A stretch of DNA of 64,000 nucleotides from Flagellimonas myxillae (GTDB taxonomy: Bacteria; Bacteroidota; Bacteroidia; Flavobacteriales; Flavobacteriaceae): contig NZ_JAMFLY010000001.1 of assembly GCF_023502235.1 (NCBI RefSeq), positions 1,302,001 through 1,366,000 on the forward strand, read 5' to 3'. The notes under the pieces are model-generated. The model worked only from the letters and a program-made list of their open reading frames with translations. It was not told where the DNA came from and ran no database searches. This document shows positions 40,883-50,690 of the stretch, piece after piece. Numbering within the stretch: position 1 is the first letter of the stretch; each line of letters begins with the position of its first letter. Made by a program: the position numbers and the translations under genes.

Positions 40883-43141
40883 ATGAAACAACATTATTTG
40901 TCAGTGCTGTTGGCATTGGCCCCTATACTATTTTATGCACAAAACACAGTCAAGGGTGATATCTCATGCTCTGAGTGTGGCGAAATATTGGCAGGCGTAT
41001 CGGTGTACTTGCCAGAAATCGAAAAAGGAACAATCACTGATATTGATGGAACCTATGAGATTACAAACCTTCCCCTCGGAAACTTTAAATTGGTTATTTC
41101 GGCCTTGGGTTATGAAACCAAGTCTGTGTCCATTAGAATATTGGAGGGGGAGAATATCCATAATTTTGAATTGGCCACCTCTGCCATTGAAATTGATGAG
41201 GTAATCTTGTCCACTCCGTTCCATAAACTACAACGTGAAAATGTGATGAAAGTGGAGCAAAAATCGGTGACTGAGTTAAAAAGCAATGGTGCCATAACCT
41301 TGGCCCAAGGTATTTCACAAATTCCTGGCGTATCGACCGTGTCTACCGGTGCAGGAATTGGAAAACCGGTTGTTCGAGGATTGAGTTTTAACCGGGTGCT
41401 GGTTTATACCCAAGGTATCCGGTTGGAGAACCAACAATTTGGTGCGGAGCATGGCCTAGGTGTCAGTGATGCTGGTATCTCTAGTGTGGAGGTCATTAAG
41501 GGACCTGCATCCCTACTTTATGGTTCCGATGCCCTGGGAGGTGTTCTATATCTCAATCCAGAGAATTTTGAGCTGTCAAATCAAACCTCTGGCGATGTCA
41601 ATCTTAACTATATTTCCAGTACTGAAGGATATAATGCCAATGCAGGTTTTAAAACTTCAGGCGAAAAATTGCGATTCTTGGTTCGTGGTGCCGTTACCTC
41701 GCATGCTGATTATGTGACTGGGGCCGGGGACAAGGTCACCAATTCAAGATTTAAGGAAACCGATATTAAGGCTGGCTTAGGTTACCAGGCCACCCAATTC
41801 AAGTCCGAACTGCGATATAACTTCAACGATTCCAATCTAGGGATTCCGGAGGAGATTGGCGAACAGAACCGGGACCGGGATCCCCTATTGCCCAACCAAG
41901 AAATAGCCACCCATATTTTAAGTTCGAAGACCAACATTTTCTTTAAGAAATCCAGTTTGCAGGCCACCTTTGGTTACACATTTAATGATCGCAAGGAATT
42001 TGAAGAACATCACCATGGAGAGGAAGAAGAGGAAGAAGAGGAGGAAGAAGAAGAAGAAGAAGGCCCTGCTCTCTTTATGGAGCTGGGAACTTTTAATTAC
42101 AATCTCCAATTCAATCCCAATTGGGGCAACGTGACCACCATTTTTGGGGTCCAGGGAATGCACCAAAAAAATAAAAATTTTGGTGAAGAGGTCTTAATTC
42201 CTGATGCCATAACCAATGATTTTGGTGTGCTGGCCACTTCGCATATCCATTTTCCAAAAAGTGACATTCAACTAGGTCTTCGGTACGATCTGCGATCCAT
42301 TAACGGGGAACAAAATGGAATTGCAGGAGAGGAAGGATTCATCGATGACATCAGTAGAAATTTCAACAATTTCAATTTTGCTGCAGGATATCGTATAGAC
42401 TTGTCCAATACCATTTTGGCCCGAATTAATATGGCCACAGGGTTTAGGGCACCCAATCTATCCGAATTAACCTCCAACGGCTCCCATGAAGGGACCAATA
42501 GATTTGAAGTGGGAAATTCGGATTTGGTGAGTGAGCAGAACTTTCAATTGGATTTGGCCTTGGAATATGCCAACAAACATGTGGAGATTTATACCAACGG
42601 GTTTTACAATAAGGTGGACAACTTCATATTTTTGGAGCCAAACGGGGAATTTGTAGAGGAAGACCCGGTGTTTTTGTTTCAGCAGCAAGATGCAAAACTG
42701 TATGGAGGGGAGTTCGGGGTTCACCTGCATCCACACCCATTGGATTGGTTGCATTATGAAAGTAGTTTTGACTTCGTGATTGGTGAGTTACAAGATGGCA
42801 ACGATCTTCCACTAATTCCTGCGAACCGCTGGACCAATACCCTGCGTGTGGAATGGGATTCGTCTCAAACTGTGAAAGGTAGAAGCTATGCATTTATTAC
42901 GCTCCAATCGATTTTTGACCAGAATAAGGTGTCAACTTTTGAAACTGCGACTCCAGGTTATGGCCTGTTGAATGCTGGATTAGGAGGAGAAACCGTGGTC
43001 TTCGGGCAAGAAATTAATTTCCGAATAAGCGGCAACAATCTGTTGGACAAAAATTACGTTTCCCATCTCTCTAGGTTAAAACCAGATGGCATCTCCAATA
43101 TGGGAAGAAATGTGGTGCTTGGCATCAGTGTACCCTTATAA
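40883..43141 (+). CDS. TonB-dependent receptor, probably for metal uptake
   Basis: A 752-residue outer-membrane receptor: signal peptide (1-19), carboxypeptidase-regulatory-like domain (about 22-105, GTITDIDGTYEITNLPLGN), plug domain (about 120-225, GAGIGKPVVRGLSFNRVLV and VEVIKGPASLLYGSDALGG), then a beta-barrel ending in the usual aromatic-free GRNVVLGISVPL. An extracellular-loop segment near 374-393 is EEHHHGEE followed by an almost unbroken Glu run, a likely metal-binding patch. ZnuD-type zinc receptors carry comparable His/acidic loops. The substrate is inferred, not shown. Confidence 0.88.
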   Translation: MKQHYLSVLLALAPILFYAQNTVKGDISCSECGEILAGVSVYLPEIEKGTITDIDGTYEITNLPLGNFKLVISALGYETKSVSIRILEGENIHNFELATSAIEIDEVILSTPFHKLQRENVMKVEQKSVTELKSNGAITLAQGISQIPGVSTVSTGAGIGKPVVRGLSFNRVLVYTQGIRLENQQFGAEHGLGVSDAGISSVEVIKGPASLLYGSDALGGVLYLNPENFELSNQTSGDVNLNYISSTEGYNANAGFKTSGEKLRFLVRGAVTSHADYVTGAGDKVTNSRFKETDIKAGLGYQATQFKSELRYNFNDSNLGIPEEIGEQNRDRDPLLPNQEIATHILSSKTNIFFKKSSLQATFGYTFNDRKEFEEHHHGEEEEEEEEEEEEEEGPALFMELGTFNYNLQFNPNWGNVTTIFGVQGMHQKNKNFGEEVLIPDAITNDFGVLATSHIHFPKSDIQLGLRYDLRSINGEQNGIAGEEGFIDDISRNFNNFNFAAGYRIDLSNTILARINMATGFRAPNLSELTSNGSHEGTNRFEVGNSDLVSEQNFQLDLALEYANKHVEIYTNGFYNKVDNFIFLEPNGEFVEEDPVFLFQQQDAKLYGGEFGVHLHPHPLDWLHYESSFDFVIGELQDGNDLPLIPANRWTNTLRVEWDSSQTVKGRSYAFITLQSIFDQNKVSTFETATPGYGLLNAGLGGETVVFGQEINFRISGNNLLDKNYVSHLSRLKPDGISNMGRNVVLGISVPL

Positions 43142-43150
43142 TTTATACAT

Positions 43151-43195
43151 AGGGCAATGGATAAATCGTACGGTTTATTTATTGCCCTTTTTTTC
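43151..43195 (+). terminator. terminator after the TonB receptor gene
   Basis: AGGGCAAT (43151-43158) pairs with ATTGCCCT (43181-43188), with additional AAAT/ATTT pairing inside and a following T run. It overlaps the stop codon of the convergent 94-residue gene. Confidence 0.65.
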
Positions 43196-43463
43196 TGTTA
43201 AGAAGGTAGGTGTACACCCACATCAGGGTAAAGGAAGGAATAATGTCAAGACCTGGGATAAGCTCTTCCACAAAGGTGACCAAACCAGCCGCTTGACCAA
43301 TTTTCCCCTTGTACATGCGGGTCATGAGCCAACCAGCCACAGGGGCCCAAATAACGTCGGAAAACTCCCCTATTCCAGGAATGGCAAAGGAAAGCATTCC
43401 GATTCCATCCAGTAGGATTCCTAATAAAAGTAGCTGGTATTTCTGATCCTTTACGTCGGTCAT
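43179..43463 (-). CDS. small two-helix membrane protein
   Basis: A 94-residue conserved-looking membrane protein with helices at about 10-30 (LLLLGILLDGIGMLSFAIPG) and 50-85 (VAGWLMTRMY, PSFTLMWVYTYLL) and a conserved GIGEFSDVIWAPV motif. I recall such proteins as 'hypothetical' in many Bacteroidota. Function unknown. It lies 40 bp after folE on the same strand. Confidence 0.75.
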   Translation of the reverse strand: MTDVKDQKYQLLLLGILLDGIGMLSFAIPGIGEFSDVIWAPVAGWLMTRMYKGKIGQAAGLVTFVEELIPGLDIIPSFTLMWVYTYLLNRKKGQ

Positions 43464-43503
43464 TGTGGAAAAATAGGAATTACAAACGAATTGCCGAAAT
43501 GAT

Positions 43504-44103
43504 CTAGGACAAATCCGAACTGATGAGTTTTAAGAACTCGTTGCGGGTCTCAATTTTTTCAAATTGGCCACGAAACCCCGAAGTGGTCGTAACGGAATTT
43601 TGTTTTTGTACGCCTCGCATCATCATACACATATGGGCTGCCTCGATCACCACCGCAACTCCTTTGGGTTTCAAGGTGTTGTTCATGCATTCCAAGATGT
43701 CATGGGTCAATCGTTCCTGAACTTGCAATCTACGCGCAAATACATCTACAATCCTAGGTATTTTGCTCAATCCTACTATATGTCCGTCAGGGATATAGGC
43801 GATGTGCGCTTTACCAAAAAAGGGCAGCATGTGATGTTCGCATAGCGAATACACCTCAATGTCCTTGATGATGACCATATCGTCATAGTCTTCCTTGAAC
43901 ATGGCACTGCGAAGAATCTCAGCGGCATCCTGTCTGTATCCTTGGGTAAGGAACAACATGGCCTTCGCTGCCCGTTCCGGGGTTTTTTTAAGTCCATCCC
44001 GCTGAAGGTCCTCCCCTATTTCGTCGATAATTTTTGAAAAGCGCTCCTTTACCTCGTTCGTTACGCTAATATTGTATTCCTCCAGATTTTGATATGGTGC
44101 CAT
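43504..44103 (-). CDS. folE: GTP cyclohydrolase I
   Basis: First step of tetrahydrofolate/tetrahydrobiopterin synthesis, zinc-dependent. The 199-residue protein carries [18 protein letters not shown] (about 90-107), holding zinc and catalytic residues, [20 protein letters not shown], and a Cys/His near MCMMMRGVQ. It starts 4 bp after msrA, so the two are co-transcribed. Confidence 0.95.
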   Translation of the reverse strand: MAPYQNLEEYNISVTNEVKERFSKIIDEIGEDLQRDGLKKTPERAAKAMLFLTQGYRQDAAEILRSAMFKEDYDDMVIIKDIEVYSLCEHHMLPFFGKAHIAYIPDGHIVGLSKIPRIVDVFARRLQVQERLTHDILECMNNTLKPKGVAVVIEAAHMCMMMRGVQKQNSVTTTSGFRGQFEKIETRNEFLKLISSDLS

Positions 44104-44107
44104 AGGC

Positions 44108-44668
44108 TTATGATACGGTATTTAGTTTGTTCGAAAAATACTTATTGAGTTTTTTGATTTTTGGGTCAATAATAACCTGGCAGTAAGGTTGACTCGAATG
44201 TTCATTGTAAAAATTCTGATGCTCCTGTTCTGCCAAATAAAAAGGTTGGGCTTCCGAAACAGCAGTTACTACCGGCGCTCCGAATATTTTTTCCTTTTCC
44301 AAAAGCTTAATAAACTCCTCTGCCAATTCCTTTTGCTCGTCCGTAGTATAAAAAATTTCACTGCGGTATTGGGTGCCCACATCATTGCCTTGTCTATTGA
44401 GTGTTGTGGGGTCATGTGTGGCAAAAAAGACCTCCAATAGCTCCGTATACGATATCAATGTAGGGTCAAATGCAATTCGAATTCCTTCAGCATGACCTGT
44501 CCGTCCAGTACAAATTTCCCTGTAGGCCGGGTTCTTAATTGTTCCTCCTGTATATCCGGATTCCACTTTAGAAACCCCATTAAGGCGTTGAAACACCGCC
44601 TCTGTACACCAAAAGCATCCTCCTGCAAAAATTGCGGTTTCCAATTGTATTTTGTTTTGATTTTCCAT
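44108..44668 (-). CDS. msrA: peptide-methionine (S)-S-oxide reductase
   Basis: Repairs oxidised methionine. The 186-residue protein from ATG 44668 has the catalytic [11 protein letters not shown] (about 15-25), [22 protein letters not shown] (split: [20 protein letters not shown]), and YRSEIFY. The in-frame ATT at 44689 is a poor start. It has no signal peptide and is probably cytoplasmic. It precedes folE by 4 bp. Confidence 0.94.
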   Translation of the reverse strand: MENQNKIQLETAIFAGGCFWCTEAVFQRLNGVSKVESGYTGGTIKNPAYREICTGRTGHAEGIRIAFDPTLISYTELLEVFFATHDPTTLNRQGNDVGTQYRSEIFYTTDEQKELAEEFIKLLEKEKIFGAPVVTAVSEAQPFYLAEQEHQNFYNEHSSQPYCQVIIDPKIKKLNKYFSNKLNTVS

Positions 44669-44826
44669 GTAATGTCCCAAATTAATCAATCCAACCCATT
44701 TGATGGTCGAACTTCAGTTCATTTTTAAAGGAATTGTCGCAACAATACACAAAAACTTTATTTAAATCCCAGTTTTTTGCCTCCTCATCTGTATTCCTTA
44801 CTTTCACTCCTCGAAGTGACCAATTC

Positions 44827-45492
44827 ATGATAAAAGCCCTCAACATTAAAAAATCCTTTGGAAGCCTGGAAGTGCTCAAAGGAGTGGATTTGAACATTGA
44901 AAAAAGTGAGGTGGTGTCCATTGTCGGGGCCTCGGGTGCTGGAAAGACCACTTTGCTGCAGATTTTGGGAACCTTGGACGAACCCTCCAACAAAACGGAT
45001 AGTTCGCTGTTTATTAATGGTATTGATGTTACCCAACTGAGGGACAAGGATTTGGCCCGGTTCCGAAACGAACATATTGGCTTTATTTTCCAGTTTCATC
45101 AGCTTTTACCAGAATTTACCGCTTTGGAAAATGTTTGTATCCCAGCCTATATTAAAAAAACATCCCGGGCAGATGCTGAGCAAAGAGCCAAGGAACTCCT
45201 GGATTTTCTAGGGCTATCCAATCGTTATGATCATAAGCCCAATGCCCTTTCGGGCGGAGAACAACAACGGGTTGCGGTGGCACGGTCCCTGATCAACAAT
45301 CCTTCAGTTATTTTGGCGGATGAACCTAGTGGAAATCTCGATTCTGAAAGTGCCGACAACCTGCATCAATTGTTTTTTAAGCTTCGGGATGAGTTCGGGC
45401 AAACCTTTGTTTTGGTCACCCACAATACGGAATTGGCCAACATGGCGGACAGAAAGCTTACCATGGTCGACGGCCTTATTGTTTCCCGTTAA
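44827..45492 (+). CDS. ABC transporter ATP-binding protein, LolD-like
   Basis: A 221-residue ATPase of the LolD/MacB/FtsE type: Walker [13 protein letters not shown] (about 38-49), Q-loop [16 protein letters not shown], signature [15 protein letters not shown] (about 140-154), Walker [14 protein letters not shown] and the H-loop [10 protein letters not shown]. It probably powers lipoprotein release or a related permease, but the permease is not next to it. ATG 44827 was chosen; the longer in-frame extension looks non-coding. The DUF2400 gene starts 1 bp after its stop. Confidence 0.9.
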   Translation: MIKALNIKKSFGSLEVLKGVDLNIEKSEVVSIVGASGAGKTTLLQILGTLDEPSNKTDSSLFINGIDVTQLRDKDLARFRNEHIGFIFQFHQLLPEFTALENVCIPAYIKKTSRADAEQRAKELLDFLGLSNRYDHKPNALSGGEQQRVAVARSLINNPSVILADEPSGNLDSESADNLHQLFFKLRDEFGQTFVLVTHNTELANMADRKLTMVDGLIVSR

Positions 45493-45493
45493 C

Positions 45494-46261
45494 ATGACCC
45501 AGACAGCGCTAAAGGAGTTTTTGGACGCCAAGGTGGAGCAATACAACCATCCCAAATTTCTTGAAGATGATCCCCTTCAAATTCCCCATCGATTTACCCT
45601 AAAAGAAGATATTGAAATTAGCGGGTTCTTGACTGCCACCATAGCATGGGGCAACAGAAAAAGTATTATCAACAATGCTTCCCGTCTTATGGAACTTTTG
45701 GATCAGGCTCCTCACGATTTTGTTTTAAACCATTCCGAAACTGACCTCGATAAACTTCAGCCGTTTGTACACCGCACCTTTAATGGTTTGGACTTATGTT
45801 ACTTTGTAAAAGGCTTGAAGCATCTCTACAAAAACCATGGAGGTCTGGAGTCCATTTTCAATACGTATCAGCAACCCGATTCCCTACAACCCGCTATCTC
45901 AAAATTTAAGGGTATCTTTTTTGAGTTGCCCCATGAGCGGCGTACCACTAAACATGTTTCAGACCCGGAAAAAGGTTCCGCTGCCAAACGCATCAACATG
46001 TTTTTACGATGGATGGTGCGAGACAGTAAAACGGGAGTCGATTTTGGTATTTGGAAACAGATCCAGCCTAGGCAACTTTCCTGTCCGCTGGATGTACATT
46101 CGGGAAATGTGGCCCGTAAACTAAACCTTTTAAAAAGGAAACAAAATGATGCCAAAGCGTTGGCAGAACTCGATGCAAATCTAAGAGCATTGGACCCCCA
46201 CGACCCGGTAAAATATGACTTTGCCCTTTTTGGACTTGGAGTTTTTGAAAAATTTAAATGA
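45494..46261 (+). CDS. TIGR02757/DUF2400 family protein
   Basis: A 255-residue soluble protein starting MTQTALKEFLDAKVEQYN, immediately after the ABC ATPase gene. It contains WGNRKSIINNASRLMELLD, FVHRTFNGLDLCYFVKGL and the C-terminal LDVHSGNVARKLNLLKRKQ and LRALDPHDPVKYDFALFGLG. These segments fit the DUF2400/TIGR02757 family, which is widespread in Bacteroidota and has no established function. The helical pattern near the C-terminus resembles HhH-type DNA glycosylases; that is only an impression. Confidence 0.85.
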   Translation: MTQTALKEFLDAKVEQYNHPKFLEDDPLQIPHRFTLKEDIEISGFLTATIAWGNRKSIINNASRLMELLDQAPHDFVLNHSETDLDKLQPFVHRTFNGLDLCYFVKGLKHLYKNHGGLESIFNTYQQPDSLQPAISKFKGIFFELPHERRTTKHVSDPEKGSAAKRINMFLRWMVRDSKTGVDFGIWKQIQPRQLSCPLDVHSGNVARKLNLLKRKQNDAKALAELDANLRALDPHDPVKYDFALFGLGVFEKFK

Positions 46262-46265
46262 TATT

Positions 46266-46292
46266 TTGTTAGGGGATTGTATGTTATTTTTG
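46266..46292 (+). promoter_or_regulatory. candidate promoter for the aldo/keto reductase gene
   Basis: TTG at 46266-46268, a 16-bp spacer and TATTTTTG at 46285-46292. The ATG lies 34 bp downstream. Confidence 0.5.
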
Positions 46293-46326
46293 GGGACAAC
46301 GTCTAACAAGGAAATCAAACCAAACA

Positions 46327-47343
46327 ATGAACATCAACGACACTTCAGGCATTACCGCCTACGTTCCCAATGAAAACCGTTACGACACCATGAAATACCG
46401 AAGATGCGGTAAGAGTGGACTTCTGCTACCGATGATTTCCTTGGGCCTTTGGCACAACTTTGGCCATACGGACGACTTCAACAATGCGCGTCAACTATTA
46501 CGAACCGCTTTTGATCATGGCATAACCCATTTTGATCTGGCCAATAACTATGGCCCACCCTATGGTGCAGCGGAGGATAACTTTGGGAGAATCTTTCAGA
46601 AGGACTTCAAGGATTATAGGGATGAATTGATTATTTCCACCAAAGCAGGTTGGGATATGTGGCCTGGTCCTTACGGAAACTACGGTTCCCGGAAGTATCT
46701 CATCGCTAGTTTGGACCAAAGTCTACAGCGTATGGGATTGGACTATGTAGATATCTTTTACCATCACCGCCCAGATCCAGAGACACCTTTGGAGGAGACT
46801 ATGGGAGCCTTGCACCACATTGTGCAGCAAGGAAAAGCACTTTATGTGGGGATTTCCCAATACAATGCTGAAGATACGGCTCGGGCATACGAAATACTCA
46901 AAGAACTTGGAACTCCCCTGCTCATCCATCAACCGCGATACAATATGTTTGATCGCTGGATTGAAGATGGACTGTTGGACGTTTTGGGTGAAAAAGGAAT
47001 AGGGTCCATTGCATTTTCTCCCTTGGAACAGGGTATCTTGACCAACAAATACCTGAAAGGACTCCCGGCAGATTCAAGGGCAGTAAAAGATGCCCGCTAT
47101 CTGAAGTCAGATCAGATTACCTCGGAGGTTTTGGATAAGGTTGCAAAGCTTAATGCCATTGCCGAAGGAAGAGATCAAAGTTTGGCCCAAATGGCATTGG
47201 CCTGGGTATTACGTGATGAGAAAATCACCACGGTATTGGTCGGGGTAAGCAGAACAAGTCAATTGTTGGACAACATCGAAGCGCTTGATCGTGTTGACTT
47301 TAGCTCGGATGAGCTCAATCAAATCGAGGAAATTTTGGCTTGA
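46327..47343 (+). CDS. aldo/keto reductase, YghZ-like
   Basis: A 338-residue NADPH-dependent aldo/keto reductase. The catalytic tetrad is visible: Asp in FDLANNYGPPYG with its Tyr, Lys in IISTKAGWDMWPGPYGNYGS (split: IISTKAGWDM) and His in DIFYHHRPDPETPLEET. WPGPYG and the following region are typical of L-glyceraldehyde 3-phosphate reductase (YghZ/Gpr) and Shaker-beta-like members. It is convergent with the oxidoreductase gene 6 bp away. Confidence 0.88.
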   Translation: MNINDTSGITAYVPNENRYDTMKYRRCGKSGLLLPMISLGLWHNFGHTDDFNNARQLLRTAFDHGITHFDLANNYGPPYGAAEDNFGRIFQKDFKDYRDELIISTKAGWDMWPGPYGNYGSRKYLIASLDQSLQRMGLDYVDIFYHHRPDPETPLEETMGALHHIVQQGKALYVGISQYNAEDTARAYEILKELGTPLLIHQPRYNMFDRWIEDGLLDVLGEKGIGSIAFSPLEQGILTNKYLKGLPADSRAVKDARYLKSDQITSEVLDKVAKLNAIAEGRDQSLAQMALAWVLRDEKITTVLVGVSRTSQLLDNIEALDRVDFSSDELNQIEEILA

Positions 47344-47349
47344 TCTTAT

Positions 47350-48480
47350 TCAGAACCCGTATTCCGGGGGAAATTCAAGTTGGACCTTACGGCCACCTAG
47401 GGCAATGGATTCGTAAATGGCCTCTACAATCACCATATCCCGTCTTCCCATTTCCCCGGATGCAACATTGGGTGTGTTGAAAAGAATGTGTTTAGCAAAA
47501 TCGTCCATTTGTAGTTTTTGCTGGCTTTCCTGCGGAAAATTTAGGGTTCCTCTTGAGGTTCTTCCTGCCAAGGGAATGTAGGTGCTGGCAGGATCTAGCT
47601 CAAACCATCCATTTTCACAAGAAGCAAAAAGCCGATTTGCCGAAATATTATGGGAGGTCATGATGTTGCCGATAGCGCCACTGTCAAATTCGAATTGAGC
47701 GGTAATGGTTTCATCAGTATCCTTAAAATACTCAGGTCGAGTACTAAACTCTTGGGCCGAAACGGAAATGGGATTTTCCCCAGTTCCATAAATTACACTT
47801 TGGATGGCATAGACTCCCATGTTCATCAATGCACCGCCACCGGACAGGGCTTTGTTTAAACGCCATTGTTGGGGATGGGACCCGGAATGGTACCCGGCGT
47901 CGGCAGAAATGTAGCGGATTTTCCCAAAGGTTTTTTCCCTTGCGTATTTTTTGATTTCTTGGGTATACGGTTCAGAATGGAGCCGATATCCCATACCCAA
48001 TTTAACTCCTGCCTCCTTGCAAGCATTGATAATGGCATCGCATTCTTCAACCGAAATGGCCATCGGTTTCTCACAGATAACATGTTTGCCTGCCTTGGCC
48101 GCCCGGATGCAAAAATCGGCATGCATGCTGTTGGGCAATACCACATAAACAACGTCGATGGACTTATTGTTAACGATTTCATCAAAATTCTGATAATTGT
48201 AGATATTTTTCTTGGGGATGTTGTATTTAGAGGCCCAAACTTTTTCTTTTTCCGGAGTTCCAGTGACAATGCCTGCCAAATAGCAGTGTTTTGTATCCAC
48301 AAGCGCTGGAGCCAGTTGATAGGTACTATAGCTTCCCAATCCTACCAGGGCGATTCCCAGTTTATCTTTTTCGTTTCTGTTGGTTTTTGAAATTGCCCAT
48401 GGAGTCGCACCCAATAGTGCTGCAGCTCCCACCCCTTTGGCCACCTTGGCATTGAAGTTTCTTCTCGAAATTTCTTTCAT
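47350..48480 (-). CDS. Tat-exported Gfo/Idh/MocA-family oxidoreductase
   Basis: A 376-residue protein. The N-terminus SRRNFNAKVAKGVGAAALLG is a twin-arginine signal. The NAD(P) Rossmann fold starts at IALVGLGSYSTYQLA (about 43), followed by the family's VICEKPMAISVEECD (about 133) and a C-terminal GFO_IDH_MocA domain with AGYHSGSHPQQWRLNK and LMNMGVYAIQ. Periplasmic members of this family are often glucose-fructose oxidoreductase-like sugar enzymes. The exact substrate is unknown. Confidence 0.9.
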   Translation of the reverse strand: MKEISRRNFNAKVAKGVGAAALLGATPWAISKTNRNEKDKLGIALVGLGSYSTYQLAPALVDTKHCYLAGIVTGTPEKEKVWASKYNIPKKNIYNYQNFDEIVNNKSIDVVYVVLPNSMHADFCIRAAKAGKHVICEKPMAISVEECDAIINACKEAGVKLGMGYRLHSEPYTQEIKKYAREKTFGKIRYISADAGYHSGSHPQQWRLNKALSGGGALMNMGVYAIQSVIYGTGENPISVSAQEFSTRPEYFKDTDETITAQFEFDSGAIGNIMTSHNISANRLFASCENGWFELDPASTYIPLAGRTSRGTLNFPQESQQKLQMDDFAKHILFNTPNVASGEMGRRDMVIVEAIYESIALGGRKVQLEFPPEYGF

Positions 48481-48611
48481 GATATGATTTTGATCCTCCT
48501 TAAAGTTAGAAAGAAAGATTTTAACAAGATAGGGTTACTTTAAACGGATTATCCCTAACAATAATCCATCCAAAATCCATATTTTTAGAACGGTACTAAT
48601 TCACTTAAATA

Positions 48612-50099
48612 ATGAAATACAACTTGCTAGTATTGTGCACCTTCTTGTGCATATCCTTGACCTTTGCCCAAAACAGAAAAATTCCGGTTGACACTACGAT
48701 TACAACCCAGCACAGCGTAACCATCGATGGGACCAACATGAGCTACACGGCCACCACAGGAACGCAACCTGTTTGGGATGAAATGGGGGAACCCATAGCC
48801 TCGTTGCACTATACCTATTACACTAGAAATAATGTGCGTGATCGTGCTTCACGTCCTCTATTGATTTCTTTTAATGGCGGCCCAGGTTCGGGCTCTGTAT
48901 GGATGCATTTGGCCTACACGGGTCCGAGAGTCCTTAAAATCGACGATGAAGGGTATCCTGTTCAACCTTATGGGGTAAAAGAAAATCCCTTTTCCGTTTT
49001 GGATGTGACCGACATTGTATATGTGAATCCAGCCAATACCGGATACTCCAGGACCATTCCAGAGACCGGGGAAAAAGTGGATCGGGATAAATTTTTCGGC
49101 ATCAATGCCGATGTTACCTACCTGGCGGAATGGTTGAACACTTTTGTAACCCGGAACAATCGCTGGCGTTCCCCTAAATATATTATTGGGGAAAGCTACG
49201 GGGGCACACGTGTCATGGGACTTTCCCTAGCGCTACAAAATCAGCAATGGATGTACCTCAATGGGGTAATCATGGTATCCCCGGCCGATTACAAGGTTAT
49301 CCGGGTCGGTGGTCCGGTTTCCAGTGCCCTGAACCTGCCCTACTATACCGCTGCGGCGTGGCATCATAAGGCTTTGCCGTCCGAACTCCAAGGTAAAGAC
49401 TTGCTGGAGGTTTTACCGGAATCTGAAGACTACACTATAAACACCTTGATTCCCGCTATAGCCAAAGGTGGATTTATTTCGGATGCCGAACGCAGTGCAG
49501 TGGCCAAAAAAATGGCCTATTTTTCCGGCTTAAACGAAAAAGATATCCTTGATCACAACCTTGATGTTCCCACACAATTTTTCTGGAAAAATCTGCTAAA
49601 GGACAATGGCGGATACAATGTGGGGCGCTTGGATAGCCGCTATCTAGGCATAGACCGGCAATTGTTTGGTGCTTCACCCGATTACTCGGCGGAGTTGACT
49701 TCTTGGCTACATAGCTTCACCCCAGCCATAAACTATTACCTTCAAGAAGAGTTAAAATTCAAAACCGATATCAAATACAATATGTTTGGTCCAGTTCGTC
49801 CATGGAACAATGAGGATGATAATACCAGGGACAACCTTCGTCAGGCCATGGCCCAGAATCCATATCTGAATGTACTTGTACAATCAGGTTATTACGATGG
49901 GGCCACCACCTATTTCAATGCCAAATACACCATGTGGCAAATTGACCCCAGTGGTCGGATGAAGGATAGATTTGAATTTAAAGGATACCGTTCAGGACAC
50001 ATGATGTACCTACGACGGGAAGACCTAAAAAAGGCCAATGACGATTTAAGAAACTTTATAGTAAGAACCACGGCCAAAGGAAAAAGTGCCAAATATTAA
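48612..50099 (+). CDS. secreted S10-family serine carboxypeptidase
   Basis: A 495-residue exported peptidase: signal peptide (1-20, ending LTFAQ), oxyanion region SFNGGPGSGSVWMHLAYTGP (about 93-112), nucleophile Ser in IIGESYGGTRVMG (about 195), Asp in VQSGYYDGATTY (about 424) and His in GYRSGHMMYLRRE (about 466). It has an alpha/beta-hydrolase fold and is close to bacterial S10 'peptidase' annotations. A secreted protein and a CAT-like gene follow at gaps of 5 and 7 bp. No type IX C-terminal sorting domain is evident. Confidence 0.9.
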   Translation: MKYNLLVLCTFLCISLTFAQNRKIPVDTTITTQHSVTIDGTNMSYTATTGTQPVWDEMGEPIASLHYTYYTRNNVRDRASRPLLISFNGGPGSGSVWMHLAYTGPRVLKIDDEGYPVQPYGVKENPFSVLDVTDIVYVNPANTGYSRTIPETGEKVDRDKFFGINADVTYLAEWLNTFVTRNNRWRSPKYIIGESYGGTRVMGLSLALQNQQWMYLNGVIMVSPADYKVIRVGGPVSSALNLPYYTAAAWHHKALPSELQGKDLLEVLPESEDYTINTLIPAIAKGGFISDAERSAVAKKMAYFSGLNEKDILDHNLDVPTQFFWKNLLKDNGGYNVGRLDSRYLGIDRQLFGASPDYSAELTSWLHSFTPAINYYLQEELKFKTDIKYNMFGPVRPWNNEDDNTRDNLRQAMAQNPYLNVLVQSGYYDGATTYFNAKYTMWQIDPSGRMKDRFEFKGYRSGHMMYLRREDLKKANDDLRNFIVRTTAKGKSAKY

Positions 50100-50104
50100 G
50101 AATT

Positions 50105-50683
50105 ATGAAAAACATTGCTTTACTCTCCCTCCTATTGGGACTCATCACACAAAGCTTGATTGGACAAACCATCCCCTCCAAAGAATGGCAAATCAAAACC
50201 GCCTTAATGGCCGTTCCTGCAGATTACAAAGAAGGTGCCAAGGTATATGGCTATGATGCTTCGGGCAAATTTGTGACCTTGAGGGAAGGGACCAACGATT
50301 ATATTGCCTTGGCACATGACTCCAAAAAGGAAAAATTCTCTACAGCGGCCTATCACAAGGAATTAGATCCATTTATGGCTCGCGGAAGGGCGTTAAGGGC
50401 TCAAGGGAAAGATGGTAAGGAGATTTTTGATATCCGGGAAGAGGAGGTAAAATCGGGAAAGTTAAAAATGCCGGACAAAACCACCCTCTGCATATTTTCA
50501 GGTAAGGTAAATCCAGAGACCTTGGAAATTGAAAATCCCTATGTACGCTATGTATTTTACATCCCCTTTGCCACCGGGGAATCTACGGGACTGCCTACTA
50601 CCCCAACTCCCCCGGGACATGCCTGGATTATGAATCCTGGAACCCATAGGGCCCATATTATGATTACACCTCCGAAAAGCTAA
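50105..50683 (+). CDS. secreted protein of unknown function
   Basis: A 192-residue exported protein with a signal peptide (1-21, ending LIGQT). The mature part has a repeated-looking pattern, MAVPADYKEGAKVYGYDASG and ARGRALRAQGKDGKEIFDI, then a proline-rich GLPTTPTPPGHAWIMNPGTH with histidines near the end. Not recognised as a known enzyme. It is co-transcribed with the S10 peptidase (5-bp gap), so it may share its substrate context. Confidence 0.7.
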   Translation: MKNIALLSLLLGLITQSLIGQTIPSKEWQIKTALMAVPADYKEGAKVYGYDASGKFVTLREGTNDYIALAHDSKKEKFSTAAYHKELDPFMARGRALRAQGKDGKEIFDIREEEVKSGKLKMPDKTTLCIFSGKVNPETLEIENPYVRYVFYIPFATGESTGLPTTPTPPGHAWIMNPGTHRAHIMITPPKS

Positions 50684-50690
50684 GCGGCCA

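Noticed and set aside
42019..42061. Glu-run in the TonB receptor taken as a frameshift or sequence artefact
   Set aside because: The frame is intact on both sides and the barrel continues normally.
47866..48390. 174-codon open frame opposite the Gfo/Idh/MocA gene
   Set aside because: Antisense to a gene with a clear Tat signal and EKP motif.
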